64,000 nt of DNA from Blasia pusilla (Eukaryota; Marchantiophyta; Marchantiopsida; Blasiales), in the NCBI GenBank assembly GCA_050084515.1, contig CM114271.1, positions 20,956,001 to 21,020,000 of the forward strand. The letters are read 5' to 3'. Each line of letters begins with the position of its first letter. Within the stretch, counting starts at the first letter, position 1. The notes beneath the pieces are model-generated. The model did not search any database. It worked only from the letters and a program-made list of their open reading frames with translations, and was not told where the DNA came from. Below are positions 32,511-44,500 of the stretch, in pieces. Both the position numbers and the translations under genes were made by a program.

Positions 32511-33235
32511 ATATAAAATCATCTAAGATAGTAATTTTGGATGAAGGAAAAGTGTACGGGAGATCGAATGAAAGATTCAAAAAATTATAATGAAAATATT
32601 GATATAAAAAATTTTATATTATAAAATTATACTAACAGGGATAGGCAAGAGGATAATCCTAAGAGGGTGGATATGAAGTATTAAGGTCCCGTGCATAAGG
32701 AAATATGTTTTGACCAAATCCCGTTGTGAGTTTTTTACAATGGAATTAGATGGAAGACAAAAAAATGTGTTATGATCATAAGTAAGTCCGGAAATTATGA
32801 ACTATTAATAGGGTCAGTAGAAAGAGATTGTCCATGACAAATGCATCAAAAGGCAGGTACAAAATAATTCCCCAAATAATGGTTAAATTCCTACTTCTTA
32901 GATTAGAAATAATGGGTAATTTGAAAGTAAGTGATTGGGAAATTATGGAATTATGCTTATGTGTGTAGACTAGTCCAAGCTTTTCTATTAGTTAAAAATG
33001 CAAGATTTGGAACGCGAGATGGAAAATTCAAATACTAGTGTAAATACGAGATTATTTACTTTTGGATAAATATAACTCGAACTTTTTACATATCAGTGGA
33101 TTGTATTTATAAACTTTACAATTGTATTGAAATAGAAGTGATATAAGTTCTCCAAGTATAGAAAATCTCAAACTCAACTCACAATTGTAAAACGTGGAAT
33201 GTGTGTGATAACCTCCACCTTTATCTATCACACAT

Positions 33236-33400
33236 CTAACCCATCTAGGTATATGGTAAGATCCAAATATTCAATATGATCTTCAAAGAATCTTTATTAG
33301 CTCCGATGCGACTTTAGTTCATGTAATTGTAACTTTCAAAAACATTTCTTTAAAGTGTGCTAATGCTTCTTGACCAAAGAATTGAAGATGATCATATATA
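33236..33400 (-). pseudogene. Fossil Ty3/gypsy RT fragment of the E1/E2 family
   Basis: The stretch CCATCTAGGTATATGGT...ATTCAATATGATCTTCAAAGAATCT and onward to GATCATATAT aligns base by base with E2 at about 6369-6540, the RT thumb and the LGHTIYP region on the minus strand. Most differences are C to T or G to A, giving a much more AT-rich version. It encodes nothing now. Neighbouring sequence to 33900 may derive from the same element but is too decayed to assign. Confidence 0.65.
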
Positions 33401-34073
33401 TATATAGAGTATGGTAGATTCTACCATTATGACAAAATAGCATTTTTCACTTTGTCTAATATTCAGTTAAACATCTATCTATCTTGCTTGTCACTAAGTT
33501 TGGTATTGTGAAGAATTGTAAACTCCATGGTATAACAAGGGGGACAAAACTCAAACTAGAGAAGGAGATAAATTCTAAAGGAAATGAGGATACCACCTAA
33601 CCAAAGTGTTGTAGATGCTATGCACAAGGTTACATAAAGTCTTATATTGATTAGGTTTTATACAAATTCATGCATAATCTTTGCTTGCCACATTGAATCG
33701 AACTCGAGAGAGCAATTAGGTAGCTATATAGGACAATTAAGTCAATGATGATCTATATCAAAGAAATTTCGTCAATTTTGGTTAGACACTCAATATCTAA
33801 AATATCAATATCTATCTTTTTTGCTTGTATTGGAGGAGCAAGTAACGATAGTTCAACAGAGTTATGACTAAGACTACAAGCCAACAACTATATTTTCCTC
33901 TTAAGATAATGTTAGCGAAATGCATCTCTCTTCAAGAAACGTAATTTCTATCTCATGGTTTTTGGTAAAAGATCATCGGGTGCAGGCATGGTGGATCCGG
34001 TTCCAATTCCCCAAGTTGCACGGAAATGGAAAACTCCATGGACCTGCCCAACGGGTCCCACGTAACCTAGACC

Positions 34074-34661
34074 CGGGCTCGGCCAGCCTGCACCCATTTT
34101 ATAGTCCGCATAAAGCCTGCGTGTGGTCTGCAGCATGCCCTTAGGGCACGCTTAGCTCCCATTGGGCGGGTTGAGGCCCAATGTAACTCTCCAGCTCACG
34201 GAACCACTCTAGAGTTGCTCAAAGGTAGAATGCCCTCAAGGCCTCTCCTCTTCCTTTATATACTTAAAGATAGGTACAATGAAGACAAATTAGCTCTACC
34301 TATCCTTATGCCACATGTCCTACTCTCATAGCATGAGAGAATCTCCTTTGGAGTCTAATGTCCCAACCTCATCTTCCTCAACCTCATCCTTATCTCCCTT
34401 TTCACCAACCTATGGCCCCACTCTCATCTTTATCTCATGTATCTTGTCTTTTTTCTTTTTGGTTAATTCTTTCCCACTTATGCGCTTCATGTCATAGATT
34501 CTAACTTAACTATGACTAACAAAGGATGGTTACACCCAAGCAGGGCATGCACCCTCTGGCGACTGAGCGCAGTGCGCGGGCCTGAACTCAATTTCCAGCC
34601 ATGCAAGGGCCACGCCCGGGCTTCATGCAGGCTACAAAATGGGTGTGGGCTAGCCGAGCCC
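34074..34661. repeat. GC-rich imperfect inverted repeat
   Basis: The left arm (34074-34137, GGGCTCGGCCAGCCTGCACCCATTTTATAG...) and the right arm (34597-34661) are reverse complements over about 60 bp with roughly 75-80% identity. The arms are unusually GC-rich for the surroundings. Between them lies a 460-bp AT-richer spacer with a TATA-like TTATATACTTAAAG near 34255. It could be a foldback element or two opposing copies of one repeat. Confidence 0.55.
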
Positions 34662-36639
34662 GAGTCTACGGGCTCAGCGGGCACCGATGCGAGCCGTGGG
34701 TACTGGATACTCGTGCCTGCATGGACATGTCCGTCCTCGGGACAGACATGAGTCCGCGAACATGGACTCCGTCTGCGTGCAATCTTGGAATTCCCCTCCA
34801 AGCTCATCCTTTGGTTTCTCCGATGGGTTGGACTGCCCATGCTTAGGTTGCTCCTGCATGTAATAAATGTCTGCAGTTGGATTTTATGACTCTTGGATTT
34901 ATTGGAGAGATTTTGATACACAATAGTCTTTATGTCCAAATATCACGAGGGAATATGATATCTAGTGTTTATGAATTTGGAATTAGTGATATCCGCAAAT
35001 ATTATGTATGGACGTGTATACGTAGGACATTTTTGAACTGAGTATACCTTTCGCGCATGAAGAATTCGTGTGGGCGACCCAAGTTCTCTTGCCAATTCCA
35101 TTATAAGTGTCTCTTTTGGGCTTGAGGCTATATGATGTTGGTGATACTAACCCTCTACCATGGCAAGAACTTCTTTTGGGCTTGTTACCATGTTAGTACC
35201 GCCTTTGATATTTTTGCCACCACGAAACAATTGCTCGTGTTGGTTTGGTTAAAACCTACTAGAGTTATAAATGATATCTTTCGGTCAGCTTTCAGTTTTT
35301 TTTTTACATATGAACCTATATTGCATTCAACCTGTTCCAACTCAAGATTTGGTTTGGGACTTTTGTAATATGGGCATTTGTGCATTCGAAAGTTGTGAAG
35401 GATGATCTATGCAAGAAGTTAACCTAGACATGTCCCTCTATCTCCATCTCTAGTTCAGAGCCTACATTGTTGGGAGATGTTGCTAAAGCCTCCTCTCTCT
35501 GACCGACTTTATCATGGCAGAGAATGCTTTAATAGGTTCCAACCATAGCCTAAACATTACTGCCGAAATAAACTTCCATGTCATGCCATCATTTGAGGGA
35601 TACGATAGTGCAATTTGGGATGCTAACTCCAACCAAGGAGCTCACTCGAAAATGGGTTGATAGAAGCATTTGAGGTATTGGATTGGAACGAGATTTTACT
35701 TCAGAGTTCCCCCGGAGGAACATTGCCAAGTTGAAGTATCACAAGTAATGGAATCCCATCACTACCCAGAAATATTGGTGTGGTGACCACTTGGTACCCA
35801 AGGGAAGCTCCTGATGCAAGCCAAGTTTGGATGAAAAAGGCTGAGATATGAAAATATGACAAGGGTCCCAGGGAGCAAGATGATAAATCCTTTGTGAATA
35901 CCTTAACCGAAGCACTTCAAGGGATCTTCAACGACACATCATCGAAGAGGCAACTGAAAGTCAGAACTTTCTCTCTTGAATGGGTATTTTGAACCGGCAG
36001 AACTTGAGAACTATTTGCGGAGACTTACTTTGTTGGAACCCAGCTCAAGTTCAAGTTCCAGCCCAGGACAGGGAAAGTCCCCTTGAACCAACACAGAAAG
36101 AGCAGGATCGCAACACAATCAGAATCCTGCACCTCATGTGATAGCGGAGATGACACCTCGTCACTAACTGGTCACTTGTGCAAAATTTACATGACAAGGA
36201 GCAACAATCTAATCTGAAATGGCTAACCTAGTATGATCAGAGCTGCTTGTCAAGTTCAGTAGCCTAGCACTACACAAAGTCGTTGCACTGGTAAGTGACA
36301 TCTTTTGGAGACAACAATCAGGCAGGGTTGATGGTATTGGAGAAAATTTCTTGGATGATACCTAGAAGCTTTGCCCCGAAACTCTCTCTCCCATATAGTT
36401 CGATTCTTCACTTCTTCCCCACTCCCCATAAATCCCAGTCTTCAGAATTGTCCAACCAGAGCATGGAATCTACGGTCATGAGAGTATGAAAGGCACTACT
36501 TAATGACTACAGTCTCTCTCACTCTCTCTTCTTCTACTTGTGTATACTCTATTAGGGGATTTTTGTAACCTCATGTCAGCCCTCTACTGTGGCCAAGTAA
36601 AAAACCTGTAATATCATACATGTGATGTGATTCCTGTGC
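34662..36639. other. Intergenic region with unclassified transposon-like debris
   Basis: A stretch at 34721-34770 contains ATGGACATGTCCGTCC...GAACATGGAC, a motif that recurs at about 61120 and 62555. From about 35500 to 36200 the + strand shows short open pieces separated by stops that might be gag debris, but I could not recognise the family. No gene is supported. Confidence 0.4.
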
Positions 36640-38598
36640 TTATCTATTGTACAAAAAAGAATGAATCTCTCTACCTAATGCAGATCTGCAACCAATGATG
36701 ATATCCTGGTTCTTCTGATTCAATTCCCTCAGGGGAATCAAGTCTTCCCGGCTGTCTGGGAAAAAGGAGAGGAAGTGACTCAATTGTCCAGTCCACTCCT
36801 GAAGAAATTTGAGGCTCTGCTCGGGGGGCGCAATTGCATCAGCATTTCCCAGATCTGAATAAGTGCGGGATTGATGGTCCACATTTCTAGCACGGTCCTC
36901 AACCTCAGAGCTATACAGTTCAGTGACGACCCTGCTGTCTTCATGGATTTGATCTTCTGGAGTCGGACTGCGTGCCTTCCCAAGAGAGGAGAAGTACTGG
37001 CAACTATCCAGACATACCTGGAAAATCTGCATGTAGAACGATGTTAGTGGAGTTTCTCAAGTGCAAGAATCGTTTCTTGTCCAGGAATGTTTAAGAGAAT
37101 GGTTGGTCCAAAACAGCGTACCTCACATCGATGAAGTGCACAATAAAGGAGTTTGGATAGCTGCACCGTTGCTAGTTCTAAAGTTGCAGCACCTCTACTC
37201 CAGCGTTCTTTGAGGCAATAGAATACAAGCTCATCTGCATCCAAAGCCCAACCAAAGGCTAGGGATTAGATATTTATGGAAAATGGGTCTCCCTGGCACC
37301 AACGAAAATTTACAGCAATGGCTAGAGGTCGAATATGTATGGTCAGAGATTAAAAATGAACGTTAAAAGAGTCATTAACGAAACAAACAAGTTGGTGGGA
37401 TTTCAAAATCTACATGACAAGAAGGGTTTGCGATTATAAGTTGGTCTGTATTCCAGTTTGTTGTAGACCGACACGCAATAAGGGGAGGAGGGCACCAGCA
37501 GGCAGCGGCACTATGACAACAACAGGGAAGAGGATAAACCTAACGCCAAGATCTATATATGGAATGATTGCATGACCCTCACTGAAGACTAAAACCTGGA
37601 TAAATGCAAAACAAAAAAACCTGCGTGAATGGACCAGATGACACCTTGCAGTAGAAAGTAATTTAAAGTGTTGCACGTGGGTTACAGAGAAAAGTTTTAT
37701 TCAGAGAAAAGGATATATCATATTGTGAGAGACTCAACTCATTTCAGTGGTGCCTTGTGACCACAAACCCTGCACCAAGTTCAACAGTGCTAGACACCAG
37801 GATGGATGCAGGGATTTTTTTTTTGGGGGGGGGGAAGTATCATTTGGGAGGAGGGCAACGCTCTATGGAAGGTACCTGTGTAGATTTTACATTGGTGCCA
37901 TATGAGAGGAGGGAGACTCCCTCATATAGTTTGAGTGTCGACCATACAGAGTGCTCGTTCAGGGCTTCTAAGCACCTCTTTACAACACTTTCTGCTAAGC
38001 CTGATAGGGCTTTGGGCAGTGAAACTTGGCTATTGAACAGTTTGGGTATTACCAGCGCAGCAATATCAGCATACACTGTTGCTCTTAGAGTTGTGAATTT
38101 GTTACAGGTGACCAGGTGGTGGCTTGAGGCTTCATCCCCATCATCACACAAGGTGAGGGACTTGAGTTGTGTTCCCATCCTGTTGACAGAGAGAACCTTT
38201 GGTAGTCTTGTGGAAAATTGAGAACACACGTAGTGGAATTAAGAGGCAGAATTAGAGTGGTGTCGTCAGTTTGGCAAGGTCATTATGTCTTCTTCATATT
38301 AGTGAGATGTGTTCAAAATCCAAGTCCAACTATAATATGCCTCTATACAGCATTTAAGAGTTCAATGGTTACAGGTCAAGCTCCTCATACCAGTTAAGTA
38401 GTGAAATTCGAAGTATAGGGTCTCATAGTCTGTAGAAGCGTGATTGGAGGTGCGTAAACATTGTAGGCATTCCTCAAGAGCGTGGAACTTTGCTTCGTTC
38501 AATCTATTCCGCACCTGCTGCCTTACTAATGGGCGAGGCCCCAAACCCCCATCCTCAGTCCTACCCTTGCCTTTCTTCATATCAACTTGCATTCCTGT
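36640..38598 (-). CDS. Giant MSP/ASH gene: last three exons (C-terminal helical region)
   Basis: The exons are 38391-38598, 37122-37234 and 36640-37017. The last two join in phase (HRCE|VCLDSC). The encoded end is not beta-rich: it looks helical, with DELVFYCLKERWSRGAATLELATV and SLKFLQEWTGQLSHFLSFF, and stops after HSFLYNR. No known C-terminal domain is recognised. The 38391-38598 exon (LVRQQVRNRLNEAKFHALEE) is basic and probably coiled-coil-like. Confidence 0.7.
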
Positions 38599-41500
38599 CT
38601 GAAAGTTTCCAGAGGTCAGTCCAGCCAGCACATGACTTGTCAGAGAGTAGAAGCTACTCAAGAAGCAAGTAATCAAAAGCTCCAGGCGATTGAATGGATA
38701 TGAATTTTTTCGCCTGCACAGTCCAGTTAAAAGAGTCTTAGCACAACAGTCCAGCACAAGATCAATGACCTTAAATTGCTATCCAGCTTACAAAATGAAC
38801 AATGATGCTTTTGTTCAAAGAAGACCTTTAAGATAACCATATCAAAATTCAAATGAACATTGTGCTCTTTACTACTTCTACTTTCCTGAACTTGCTGGCT
38901 GACTAACCTCAGCATAGAATGGCACATCACATCTAGAACAACGAGCTACGTCTTACCCTGGTGCAGCAAAGAAGTTGCGTAAATGCCCCGCTGTGATGCG
39001 CAAGCTAACCGTGTATTTCTCTCGAGGGTTGGAGAGGTTGTAGATAGTAAGGTGCTCTTCAACGTACTTTTGCTTTAAAATCGTCTTTTGGTGTACACGA
39101 AGGCTTTCCAGGTTTGGTCTGACAACAATCACGTGGAATGATTCACTAAGGTTATTTTTGTCTCCAGTTTCTTCTCTGATTAGATTTTGAGAATTGAAAG
39201 AAGCGCAGGGTACAATCTGTGCTTCTGGGTAATCTGCAGCAAAGAATTGAGAATCGTTCTTTACTACGTATTGAAGTGAACGATGTGCGTAGAGGTTTCT
39301 TATAACCAACATCTGAAGCGGGGGAAGAAGCTCAATATCATCGTCCCGGTGCAACTTTCCTACGGGTCCGGTCAGGGATGCAGATTTCATAGCCTTGATA
39401 GGAGGGTCTTCATTCACTTTCCCACACCCAGAATGGTTTGCTATCTCTTCTGGAATGGGCATAAAATTTTGTACTCCTGTCGACCCAACCACAGCTACAC
39501 TTTCAATCAGAGGGGCATTGACGGGACCATTGTCAGCAGCGCAATCTCCATTTAATTCCGGTGCCCAATTGAAATTTATGCCTTGCGCTTGCCGGCGTGC
39601 TGAGAAGACAATATCTGTTGTTGATATACCAATCTGTGGGTACCGGCACTTCGCCCTGAACGGTATGCACTGTTGATAATCCTGCAGACACGAACCAAAA
39701 GTCCAAATCCTTTTTTCTTGAGTACTATTGCAACTACCGACTCATATGGGTGGAAATGGAAGCTGACTTATACGGAGGACGATACTATTACGCTAGTTCA
39801 AAAGGTCTACACAAAGAGGTGATATGGTGTTGATTGGCGACTTTAGTGGAAAACAGAATCGGAGCAACCTTTGACCTGCTCGTAGAAATTACGAACGAAT
39901 TAGATCGTGTCCAAGTATCTCGCCATTTTCTTCCCACTCTCCACCAGAATATGAAAGGATATCTACATGAACAAAGAATCGGACCTACATAACAGAAATA
40001 GTTTCTTCACCAGGCAATAGCAATCTTTGTTTGAGCCCTGACTTACAGATAGTCTGGTTTAAGAGATGTTGATAATTCGGTCCTATGGGGTGTTTGTCAT
40101 GGTGTTCTTTCACCTGGGACAAAGATTTCTGGAAGAAACCAGCTAAAATATGAAATTCTACACAGCTAATGAATTCATGTTGGTATATCACTAGAAAAGC
40201 GCACACACCTTAATAAGACGACAATTGACAAATATATTTGCTGACATCTCATCGCAAGTGTCTTCTGTAATGGGCCTTTTCTTTGCAGGGCCTGGGCAAA
40301 AGTGAATCCAAATGCGTAGACTGCAACGCAAATAAAGTATGATGAATAGACAGTAATCAAAGCGGCTTGCCGATCTTAGTGTGGAATAGAAGTAAAGTGC
40401 TATCACTCATCTTTTTTGATGGCCATTATTTGAGGTTGAAATCTACTAACCAGAGGTGCGCAACTTATTATAGACAGTCTGCTACAATGAGACTCACCTG
40501 CTCTTAGCTCCAAGCGTAATAGAACTGAAACGCTTCAAAGACGTATTCGCAAGGGAGAAGTTGAGCTCTGTTGATTCATTGTGGTCCAAGCTGGAAGATA
40601 GAAGAAACTCCATGGCAACTGGAGCCTCGTTCACCACTGCAAATGAACGATTTCGATACCAGAAGTTGTAATAGACCTCTCCCATGTCTATGATCTTCAC
40701 CTCTGACCTGGCAAGTTGTAATGGAATCATCAAACAGAATACTCAAGTCAGCACCATCTTCCTTGCATGGCACATATGATGTTGGGCTTCTTACATCATG
40801 CATAGAAGTTTCAAGATGCTGAACGCACACAAAACCTGAACGAATCTCATCAAACCGACATTACACATGCTGCATCAGTAAAATTCATCGGCAGATCCAT
40901 CAATTGCTTACATACCTGTCACCTTGCACAAGGACGTGAAAAAATGTCAGAGATGGTGCCTCCGGGCGGGCATTGCGGGGAGCTACCACTTCCAGGCTGA
41001 GATGGACAGTTTTCAAATCAGCTGGATTCTCCAGGTTTTCCACCACCAAGTACGTAGAATACACACCTGCCAAGGAGAATGAATGAATGAATGAATATTA
41101 GCTCCAAAAGCTTAACAAACAGGACAAATTACACCACAAACACATGTTTAAGTCACAATTGCAGTAGTTGGACAGATGAGAAGCCTTGGTTCACCGGCTG
41201 GTTCCCTCCATAGTTACATGCAGACTTGTATTCTAATGTCATTTTTCTGTTGCATCAACTTTGTTTGGATTCCTTCGATGGAGTGATCACTAACTTCAGA
41301 GGCTACAAACCTGTGTATTTAACGAGGAGAAGCTCTTCAACATCGTTGAATCCATTATTATGATCATTTACTTCATCACATATCTTCTCATAATTGATCT
41401 ACTTCTCTGGTATTGGTCTTTGTAATATTTATCGATGTTGTATTAAATACACTGTTTGTAAATAACTCTGCTCATTCTCTACGGGTGCAATCAGATGTTA

Positions 41501-44500
41501 GAAGACTGGCAACCTCTCTTGGTGACTCGCACATACTCAGCCTCACAGAGAATCAACAGGAGCGATTAATGTATCTCACCCATTGCTTTCGTGGAAAACG
41601 AAAGTTGTACTATTTTCTGCTGTGCTGCCTCCACAAGTCCACTTGGACTGCTTATGCTTAGCCAGCTCGCATCTCCTCCAGTAATGGTGCACAACCGATA
41701 ATGTATTGGCCACGCTTTGTCTCCCACAAGAGTCAAGTCCCAATTCAGATGTCCTCCTGATGAAATGTTTTGTTGGCCAAGATTAAACTCGTAACAAAGG
41801 AGACTGCCCCCCACTGGAGTGCAACCCCGCAGTCCAAGAACAAGGGGGAACCCTTGCCCTGCTCGGGAAGCTTCCTTCACAACCTTTTCATCAAATGACA
41901 GTTCCCTGAACCGAACCTCGGATGATTTTTTACCACCTTCTAATGTAAGCTCCTGACTCTTTGCAGGAGGTCGGATTCTGACAACTATGCGCTCAGAACT
42001 CCTATCAGGCTTCTGACTTTCAACATCATGGACAACTAGTATGATAGCCAAAGGTTCAGGGTCAAGATCATCTCCTCCTGAAGCCCCTAGGACACTGTCA
42101 TACACATCTCTAGACCAAGGTCGTGATTTGACGAGAATTTCAACACTTCCATGAGGTGGAATTGAGCCCTCCAAAGGCTGTACAACAACATAATCAAAAG
42201 GAAGTTTTGCCTGAGGATCTTGATGGAGGCCACTTGGAAGTACAGAGAATTGCAGCGACTGAAATGCTCTAAAGTTCCTGATCACAACAATTTGTGACGA
42301 TCCTACTAAGTCATGTCTGCCCTCCCATCCTATAGTCAATTTGTTAGCGTGTTCTGTGTCGTCTGGGTTTCCTGTTCTAGGTCGGATCTCCTCGTCTGCC
42401 ATTCGCGCCTGCGATGAACTTCTAGTGTCACCAAAAAGCAAGAAAAAAGTAGAATTGAAAAAGCAGAGACTGAGCTAATCTCAATAATTTTTCCAGTGGT
42501 TGTAATTGCTGTTTCAGCTTCCAAAAAAGCAAGATGACTGCACAGAAGTTCCTAATTTGAAACACCGACGACACGGAACTAAACTTCGAGAATGACTGAA
42601 CAAAAATCTTAGTCTATATTCATATAGCTGGGATACCGAGTCACCGACCTGAAGATGAAGAGTACGAGGAGATACATCGAAGGGTGAACCTTGTAAGAGT
42701 GCTCCATGGATAGGAATGCAATCCGGTAAATGTGGAGATGAAAACAGGTACAACTGTCCCATGCAAACTGTATTTGCAATCTCAGAACCCCCATGTGATA
42801 TGTGATCTGCGTCCAGATCTGGATACATACGCCCGTTTGCGAGTCCAATCTCTTGGCAATTGATACCTGCCTCATCGATATCCTTCACTATGTCAGGCAC
42901 GATTTTATCCGAACACTTGATGTTTATTGCATCTTCACTCCCTACACGAGAAGGTCTCCTGTATGTCACATGCTGCACGAGAAAGTGGGAGGGTAAATTG
43001 TCAGAAATAGGACGTGCACATATACGCAGCTCAGTTTTTTCCCCTGGCTCTAAAGTCAGCTCCCCAATAGTTGTATTTGTCGGTGACACGACCTCCAACA
43101 TAACCTGCAGTCATAGCAGTATTGGAATTTAGTCATTGATTAAGAATAGGTGAGGGTGAGTTTTAGCTGTTGAATTTAACAGTCAAATTTTTCATGCAGA
43201 TGTCACTTTAGCTCTACTGCTCCAGTTCTAAGTTCAGGTATTAAATTCTTTTAGTTAGATCTAATTTAAGTAGCTCTAATGTGTTGTGCTGCTTTGTTGT
43301 GCTGTCAAATCCACCAGATGCTTTATTATGATGTGCTATCCACTACACCTACTGTTCTGCTGTACTACTCTGTTGTGCTGTCCTTCCTGATTCATGCTCA
43401 TGGTTTGATGTGGTGTTCATCCTTATCCCATGCGTACTTCCTTCATAGTCTCATCCCTCTACATAAGAGCCCCAAACCCTATAGGATTCCCGTGGACAGT
43501 AACTCACGTCATTCATTCATCCATTCTGTCCCCAGCCTCATTCTCCTCCATCGTATCTTGAGATCGAGATTGGTTCATGCACATCTGACTTGCTAGTGTC
43601 TGGGTTAACCAAGAAGGAAATGTGAAGCTGTACTGCTAAATACTCCTGTCATTGCCTTTGTGTTCTCTAATAAGTTGTTGCTTCAACTTGGAGCAAACAA
43701 TTTGAAAGAGGAGTTCCATAACAGCCCTGTATTCAATCCGTTGTATTCTCTTTCACATGTGAGCAAACTGATTTTATAGATGCACGTTTGCTAATTACTG
43801 GAAGATTCTGTCGAGATCTAATTCCTTTTTTGATTTTGAATTCTTGAAAGTTACATCTGAGAGGAACTGAGTATTGATTTCAACATTCAGGACAGGAACA
43901 CTGTCACACAGAGTTGATGGTCAAGTACTATATACCAATGACTCTGTTTCTTCAGCTTGCTGCAGTTGTAGAGCCACACCCAATGGCTCCAGAGACAAAT
44001 TCTCCACCTGTTGTGGGCATGCAAACACGAACGGTCACTCTTTCATACATGTCCATAACTGTTGATTTATTTCCCCTCAGTTTGAAGGTGAACAAGCCAA
44101 AGAAATAGCCAATCCATCTTTTCATAGTTCATTGAAGTGCACACATACCACAAACTGCGTGATGCAGGGTGGAGCGTTCGGTAGAGGAGGTAATGTAAGA
44201 GGTGGTAACAACAATGTAGACTCTGTCAAGCCCCCCAAGCGAAGAGTGCACACAGTTAATTCCGCTTCGACTACTAGCTCCATCAGGTTGTTGGGATTGT
44301 TGCAATTACGCAGACAAATCTGCCATGTGCAAAGTCCAGCTTCCTTCACATGTTCCAGCTTTGAAGTACATAGAGTGATGCTCAATGTCCTGGAACTCCT
44401 GGCAGGCACATAGCTTCTCTTTTCATTCTCTTGAAATCCCTTGTGCAGCTCCTTCGTGGATATTGAGAAGAATTCTGGAACATCGACTAGCTGATAAACT

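Noticed and set aside
35500-36260. Possible gag of a copia-type element
   Set aside because: Short open pieces separated by stops, no zinc knuckle and no conserved gag residues that I could recognise.
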